Source: Agroathelia rolfsii (lineage: Eukaryota; Basidiomycota; Agaricomycetes; Amylocorticiales; Amylocorticiaceae). From it: DNA of 64,000 bases. The stretch spans positions 2,356,001-2,420,000 of the forward strand of contig JABRWF010000004.1 in NCBI GenBank assembly GCA_018343915.1, read 5' to 3'. Below the pieces are notes generated by a model. It did not search any database. It was not told the DNA's origin and saw nothing but the letters and a program-made list of their open reading frames with translations. Made by a program: the position numbers and the translations under genes. Shown piece after piece: positions 58,527 through 64,000 of the stretch (positions are counted from its first letter, which is position 1; each line of letters starts with the position of its first letter).

Positions 58527-58727
58527 CTATGCAATCGGCTTGAATGAGTTGTCAGCAGCCTTTCCATTCAAGTTACCCTTTGAGTCGACACCGTTGAGTA
58601 AAGTTCTGAATAATTCAAATTCCTCCTTGGCTGTCCAGGGCCAGCGTGATGCACTGTCATTGTCTCTCAGACCAGGCTTCATCCTTGGTAGCAGCTGTGT
58701 CACTTGTGAATTTTCCTTCTTAGCCAT
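58527..58727 (-). pseudogene. SANT/Myb-like domain relic
   Basis: A short minus-strand frame reads WPWTAKEEFELFRTLLNG, then NGKAADNSFKPIA, and stops just where family members continue with a Trp helix. The pattern resembles the Myb/SANT-like DNA-binding domain found in many basidiomycete proteins, often linked to transposons. Only the first helix and loop are present. The start codon MAKKE is plausible. Probably a fragment. Confidence 0.45.
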
Positions 58728-59723
58728 GGATGGTCTGACAGCCTGAGAGAAGTGTAGCTTGAGTAATATTTGTGCTTCTCAAAAGTACCCGTAGATCGTG
58801 TGCTAGCCATATTCAGCCATCTATCTTTGTCGACATAACATCTCCTCCAAATGTTCATATTAATGGAAAATATTCATGAATCTCGTTTATTAGAACTATA
58901 GCTGCACCCAGGGTTTAATGTATATTTTCTGGTATACAATTGAAATTCTAAGGCACATTGTGTCAAAGGACATGGGTGGCTGACTCGGAGGATGGCAAAC
59001 ACATGATCTACGGATACTTTTGAGAAGTACGAGTATATTGGCCTTGATAGTTGACCTGTTCCCTCGATTAATTGTTTGATAACGGCGATAGCAGGAAGGG
59101 CGGCAGCTGTTATATCATATCATGATGGGCGGCGGCAGTGAAATGGCGACAGTTCCTCCTGAGGTGCAACAAGTAGGAGCAAAACAGCAATGTAACCTTG
59201 GTGTGAGGGTATCAGGTGTCGAAGGCAGCAACAACAGTACCCAGGTTTGGGCATGAGCACAAGAAAAGGCATCATCAATGGCTTATCACACAGTTAATAT
59301 TTGGGGTGTCATAGCAGCAGTAGCACACAAAAAGTACTAGTAACGGTGGGTACAGTAATCAGTTATGTGCGCATTGAAGATGTGAGAGCCAGCATAAGAT
59401 GCTGGCGGCTCGAGAAAGAGGGAGTTCAATGGGTCGCCAACCCAAATGCGCTCGCCAAAGACACCGCTTAATGCCGGCGCCGTGCCTCCCTGGGAGAAGG
59501 CGTTCAATTGTTGTAAAAATAATGGAGTAAACCAGTCCATGAAGCGAAATAACGTAAAGTCCAACCATCGTGATAGCACACCAAAATGAAGAAAAGACAA
59601 TATGATTTCGACAATTGCATATATTAGTCCATACACACCCGTTATCACATGAAATCGAAAGAAGTAGGCACATACGGGGGCCCGTTAAGAATATGTGGGT
59701 CTTTAGCCCGTCACCTCACATCC
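58728..59723. other. region with an unassigned hydrophobic frame
   Basis: A minus-strand frame at 59337-59648 (ITGVYGLIYAIVEIILSFL..., later FGERIWVGDPLNSLFLEPP) looks partly protein-like, with one or two membrane spans. No splice partner or family was found. The rest is featureless. Confidence 0.35.
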
Positions 59724-60891
59724 TTAGAGCGCGCACATGATGCCTCCGATAGCAGCAGCGGCAATAATGCTCCATGTATATGAGCCGGAGCCACCCATGC
59801 TCCTTGATGCGGCTGATGAAGATGACGAGCTGGTGCTGGTGCTAGCAGCGGCAGTGGAAGTAGACGTCGTAGTGGCGATTGATGATGATGACGAGGGCGA
59901 TGAAGTCGGCGTTGCAGTCGAATCGGTGTCAGTACTGGATTCCGTCGCGGTACTAAGAGCCGTGCCGCTTGAAGGTGCCGCGAGACCACTTGATACAGGG
60001 ACGATGGAACCACTGGTGGAGGCTGAGATAGTGGTGATTGAAGAGCTCGATGCGCTGGTCGTAGATGATGCGGTTGTCGTGCTGCTAGAGGTGGTTGACG
60101 AAGTAATCGAAAACGTAGAAGTGAACATGGTTGGAGCCAAGGTTGAGGTTGAAGACGAGGGCGGGAAAACAGAAGTGGAAGTGGTCGACGTAGACGTAGT
60201 AGCGTCAATAATCGCCGTTGAAGGAGTGAATATTGAGGTTGTAGTTGAAGAAGAAGTGGTACGATGGGTATGCAGGGTTGTACTAATTGGTAAGAACAAG
60301 CAACTACCAAAAAATAAGGTAATACGTTGACGTACTCAGTGGTCAATGTTGCCGAAGATGTAGTGGTTACCGGTGCAACTCTAATTGTTGCAAGAATGAT
60401 CAGAGGCAGATCACGAATTCTTTTTAAAAATATACTAACGAAGTGGTCGTAGTTGCTATATCAGCGCTAGAGGAAGTCGCTGATCCGGAGCCAGAGCCGG
60501 TAGTCCCTCCCTGTACTAGTCCCTTAGGGCAAGTACTTGCACCAGAGGAAAACTCGCCATTCTAAGAGATGCATAAGATTGGATAAGAAATTGGTCTAGG
60601 AAGGACAAGGAATTTATAGTATTTACGCCAGCAAAGTAAACACAGGCGCCGCAGTCCGAGTAAGTGCAAGTCAGCAATACGTCTCCTGCGGTATCGCCGC
60701 TAGTGATTGGGGTACCAGAAAGAGAGCCTCCAGAACCACTCGTAGAAGGGCAGCCAGGAGCACCTAAGATAGCACCCTTGAATATCGATACTGGAAAAGT
60801 AGTACAAAAGATCTCTCTTACGTCTTTGCAAAGTAGGCGCAGCCATAGCACCTCCCAAGATAGTGAACAGAACAAATACTGTAGAACGCAT
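59724..60891 (-). CDS. GPI-anchored Ser/Thr-rich cell-surface protein
   Basis: Five minus-strand exons (60891-60822, 60763-60627, 60561-60440, 60380-60336, 60282-59724) give 310 residues. A signal peptide (MRSTVFVLFTILGGAMA) is followed by a short Cys-containing domain: GCPSTS, LLTCTYSDCGACVYFAG, SSGASTCPKG. The rest is a long Ser/Thr-rich region, likely O-glycosylated. The C-terminus is small residues followed by a hydrophobic tail (SYTWSIIAAAAIGGIMCAL), a GPI-attachment pattern. No catalytic motif is seen. It probably coats the cell wall or membrane surface. The antisense strand is open over exon 5 only because of the repetitive codons. Confidence 0.82.
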
Positions 60892-61645
60892 CACGAAAAT
60901 CAAAGAAAAAAAAAGTTGAGGGGCTGGCCCGTAAAAAGAAGTAGCAAAAGGTTTAAAGAGGGGATTGGGAGAGCGAGCACCGGGCTACGCAAAGCAAAGC
61001 AGAGAGGACAGCGAATGGGGGCCTGGAGGACACAGGACAAGAAGAGCCTGACGCTGGGAGGTGTGATGTACGACCAGGCCAAGGTGGCTACCTATCAACG
61101 TATCAATCAGATGCAGACTTGATGAAGTCTGTTGCAAACTCCTGTGTCTGTTCAGAACGCTTGCTGCACCCTCAACCAAGCCTGAACATCGCGGAGCAGT
61201 TTGATTGACTTGATTAATAGTTGCAAAGGTGTCGAGGCAGTCCTGATGAGCCCGAGTATGTCATTCGGGTTGATCCACTGGCAGTGGTCTTGTCAGTGCC
61301 ACTCTCGAGCTATTATTACATCAAAAGTGCCCATGTTTAACAGCGCAGTAACTTGAATACTCTCAAGTTATAGCTCCGTTCTGTGCCAAGTTATGTAACC
61401 TAGGAGAGGTGTAGAATGCTCAGAGTGCTATCATCCATCGCGAGAACATGGTAGACTAGTACATCAGACGCTCTGTCTCTATGTTCATCGATGTTCATCC
61501 TTCTCCCTTTGTTCGAATCGGCTCCGATGATGTCACCTTTTGTTCACCATTCCACTCGCTGGCAAAAATTATCTCTCTTGAAGCATAAAATGATATCGCT
61601 TCAACTTGAAGCAACACCAGTAAACTATCTTATCCACTCCCTATC
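60892..61645. other. divergent upstream region
   Basis: Shared 5' flank of the surface-protein gene (minus) and the second SDR (plus); promoters expected, no clear TATA box or further gene. Confidence 0.5.
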
Positions 61646-62532
61646 ATGTCTAAGCCCAACTACAACTGGAACACTGCTCTCGTCACCGGAGGTGCTGGTG
61701 GAATCGGTCGTGCGCTCGCAGAGCATTTTTTGTATCTGGGCAAGGTAACTTAAATAAGTTCAAGTCCAAGTCCCGTGTAGATATTCATGTTCTTAGAAAG
61801 TTATAATTGCCGGTCGTACCGAATCCAAACTCCAGCAGACAACAAAGGAAATCTCAAATGGAAATCTATCTTATTTGGTTGTTGATACCGGCGATATCCT
61901 ATCGTTGGAAGGCTTCGTTACGACTCTGTTGAAAAAAGACCCTGATGTTGACTGTCTCGTCAACAATGCAGGCATCCAGCAGCCGATGGACCTCACGGAA
62001 GACATTGATCTCAGCACTGTTGATCAAGAGATCGACATCAACATAAGAGGCGTCGTACATTTGACCGCGCGTCTTCTACCACACCTCCAGCGAAAGAAAG
62101 GAACCATCATTAACGTCTCTTCTATATTAGCATTCATACCTCTGATTTCCTGTCCTATCTACAATGGTATGTTCTACATCGTTGTCAAGCATTTTTAAGT
62201 AACTCGCTTCTATGATCCTTCTAGCAACTAAGGCCTTCGTCCATAGCTGGACTTGGTCTCTGCGTGCTCAGCTTTCACCAGCCGGTGTACGTGTCATAGG
62301 GATCTACCCACCCACGGTTGAGACAGACCTCCACAGGTCCCATGACGACCCGAATAATAACAAAAAATACAAGAATCCGAGCTCAATGAGCATAGGGGAA
62401 TTCATGCGCGATGTCTCCCAGGACCTTGAGAATGGCCAGGAAGATATCGGAGCTGGAATGGCAAAACAATTTGTGGGCATGTACCGCGATGCATTCACCG
62501 AAGGAACGCGGAAGGTCAATGGCTCGAGCTAA
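61646..62532 (+). CDS. short-chain dehydrogenase/reductase
   Basis: Classical SDR, NAD(P)-dependent; 258 residues from three exons (61646-61744, 61797-62166, 62225-62532). The cofactor motif TGGAGGIG is at residues 14-21. VNNAG follows, then INVSS with the catalytic Ser, and Tyr155/Lys159 in YNATK. The stretch LVVDTGD is the usual adenine-binding Asp region. The intron between YN and ATK again falls in the active-site motif, as in the SDR at 18683. The sequence resembles DltE/oxidoreductase-type SDRs (PPTVETDLH after the active site). No targeting signal. Substrate unknown. Confidence 0.92.
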
Positions 62533-64000
62533 TCCCACAGCTGGAATAGGATTGGATGCAACAAGCATCCGGCCTGGATTATGCTAATGGAGATGAGCGA
62601 AGCGAAGGTTTTCTGAAATCTATACTGAGTTGAGAGACATGGTAGTATCCATAGTTTAAGCAATCAAACTCCTGTGCCCTGCACTTGGGTAAGAAGCTAG
62701 ACAAGTGGAAGCAGCAGTTCAATTTGAGTAGGCGCAGCGAGCGTAGGTCTATGGGAGACCAGCAGTGCGGGGTGGTTGAGTGTAAGCTGGAGCCACCAGT
62801 TGCCAGTGCCTGCCACAACGTGCCTATGTTTTTCACGTAAATACTGTAGTGGAAAAAAGAAAATCAACAAAAAAACCCTTCGCCTATCTAGCTCATTTCG
62901 AGGTTTCCCAAGGAGAAACCCCATTTTTACCAACACTTTTACCAATCACTTTACTTTGAGTAAAAGGATGGGTAAAAACAAGCATCACGTGACCATGACA
63001 AGCAAACCTTTGGCCGCTCAGGCCGCTCAAGCCGTTCAAGCTGGGATACCAATGTGTCTTTATTCCCAAATATAATATCCCCCACTTGAGACGCTCCCCG
63101 CACTGGGCGGTCTATCATTTCTTGATCTGCTATAACACTGCTTATCCCAAGGCGTAGTAATACACTCGCAACTTTGGTCATTCCGGCCGGGACTGATCCC
63201 ACCGGTGGCTACTGTATTGGTATTATTATTATTTGTGGGTCATGTATGGGCGCTTTCACAACTTTATTACTACATGGGACAAACAGTTGACGTGTTACCA
63301 ATACTTTGACTGCACCGCCAGTGATCCTTGCCCGAGCTGACCCTACCCCCAGTTTCAAATCTCTACTTGCGGCTTCATTATGGGATGCTGTGCCTGTCGG
63401 TTGACGTTAACTAAGCACATCATTTCTTCCGCGGCATAGCAGTACGCAATCACATAACTGTCACTTTGCATGGAACCACGGCAACTGGCCGTCTTCTCGG
63501 GGATCGATGCCGCTTCAAGCTCCTCGGCTGATATCGACCTATACTCAATTCTCATGCATAGAAACGTTGGAGCTTGCGTCATAATGCCGTTAACGAATTG
63601 CGGATTTGCCGTATCTGCATATATACAATACCGCCACGTTGATGTGACGTAGTCATTCCGTTCTAGTGCCGTTTTCCCTCTCGGTGTTATAGGAGTTGAC
63701 ACCATCATCAGCGCAGTCGACAAGCCTCAGTATCTAATTTTCGGGTCAGCAGTACCTTCAAGCTCATTTATGTCCTGCCTTTTTGTTCGTCTACTTCACC
63801 CGTACATGTATTATCATGGCTTTCTGCCTCGCCGTTCTGATGCATCCATGTATTATTGCATTCTTTAGTACGGAAGAGCATCGCGGCAATATCAGCCCCT
63901 TCAGTAAGGAAACATCACTATAATTCTGTCTGTTCATCACCTGTTCTCCGAGATAGCCACTGTATTGCTGTTCATAATAAGGTTGCTACAATTGCGCGTC
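62533..64000. other. right end of the window, nothing recognised
   Basis: No gene, tRNA or repeat that I can support. Short frames on both strands lack splice partners and family motifs. Confidence 0.5.

Noticed and set aside
59737..60330. 197-aa open frame on the plus strand opposite the Ser/Thr-rich protein
   Set aside because: It is the antisense of the repetitive Ser/Thr codons, rich in Val/Glu/Asp as expected for a mirror frame; the minus-strand gene has a signal peptide, phase-consistent introns and a GPI tail.

Overview
This 64 kb window is nuclear DNA of a filamentous basidiomycete. Almost every gene is split by many short (about 45-75 bp) GT-AG introns. There is a tRNA-Ser with its own intron, and there are no operons, Shine-Dalgarno sites or CRISPR arrays. 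The gene families (a WD40 repeat protein with the C-terminal tail seen in Agaricomycete NLR-like proteins, a basidiomycete-type seven-TM protein, a Ppo dioxygenase-P450 fusion, a GH28 pectinase) fit an Agaricomycete. The overall look is closest to Rhizoctonia/Ceratobasidiaceae, but that placement is inference. Exon models were built by hand from splice consensus, reading phase and family motifs; all coordinates given are my own reading.

Layout. 1-2485: 3' part of a WD40 protein (15 repeats seen, 5' end outside the window). 3.9-5.0 kb (-): seven-TM protein with damaged-looking splice junctions. 5.7-7.0 kb: multi-TM protein. 7.7-9.7 kb: PIN-like auxin efflux carrier family transporter. 11.0-13.0 kb (-): NAP1 histone chaperone. 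13.4-14.3 kb (-): NAT9-like acetyltransferase. 14.8-16.2 kb: GPR1/FUN34/YaaH acetate transporter. 18.7-20.3 kb: short-chain dehydrogenase with an 8-nt exon. 20.9-23.1 kb (-): aldehyde dehydrogenase. 23.7 kb (-): tRNA-Ser(GCU). 24.4-27.0 kb: flavin monooxygenase. 27.4-33.2 kb: three tandem copies of a peroxisomal dienoyl-CoA-isomerase-like gene (first copy dead, two intact), the second and third preceded by relics of the monooxygenase tail. 33.4-34.7 kb: epsilon-COP. 37.1-41.8 kb: Ppo fatty-acid dioxygenase whose P450 domain lacks the haem-thiolate Cys. 43.1-44.9 kb: secreted endopolygalacturonase. 46.5-47.0 kb (-): small secreted protein. 48.3-48.7 kb (-) and 49.0-51.1 kb (+): an 87-aa membrane protein divergent from PEX3.

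51.1-58.7 kb is a decay zone: a P450 pseudogene, two truncated MFS transporter relics each ending next to a CCCGTGC hairpin, a SANT-like relic, and one intact alpha/beta hydrolase (54.7-55.8 kb). 59.7-60.9 kb (-) is a GPI-anchored Ser/Thr-rich surface protein and 61.6-62.5 kb a second short-chain dehydrogenase. The last 1.5 kb shows nothing recognisable.

Functionally there is a loose lipid/peroxisome/redox theme (isomerases ending in SKL, PEX3, Ppo, acetate carrier, aldehyde dehydrogenase, monooxygenase). Strand and spacing give no proof of a coordinated cluster. The most notable features are the monooxygenase-tail/isomerase tandem array, the Ppo with a disabled P450 site, the catalytic lysine encoded in an 8-nt exon, and the paired MFS relics cut at similar hairpins.
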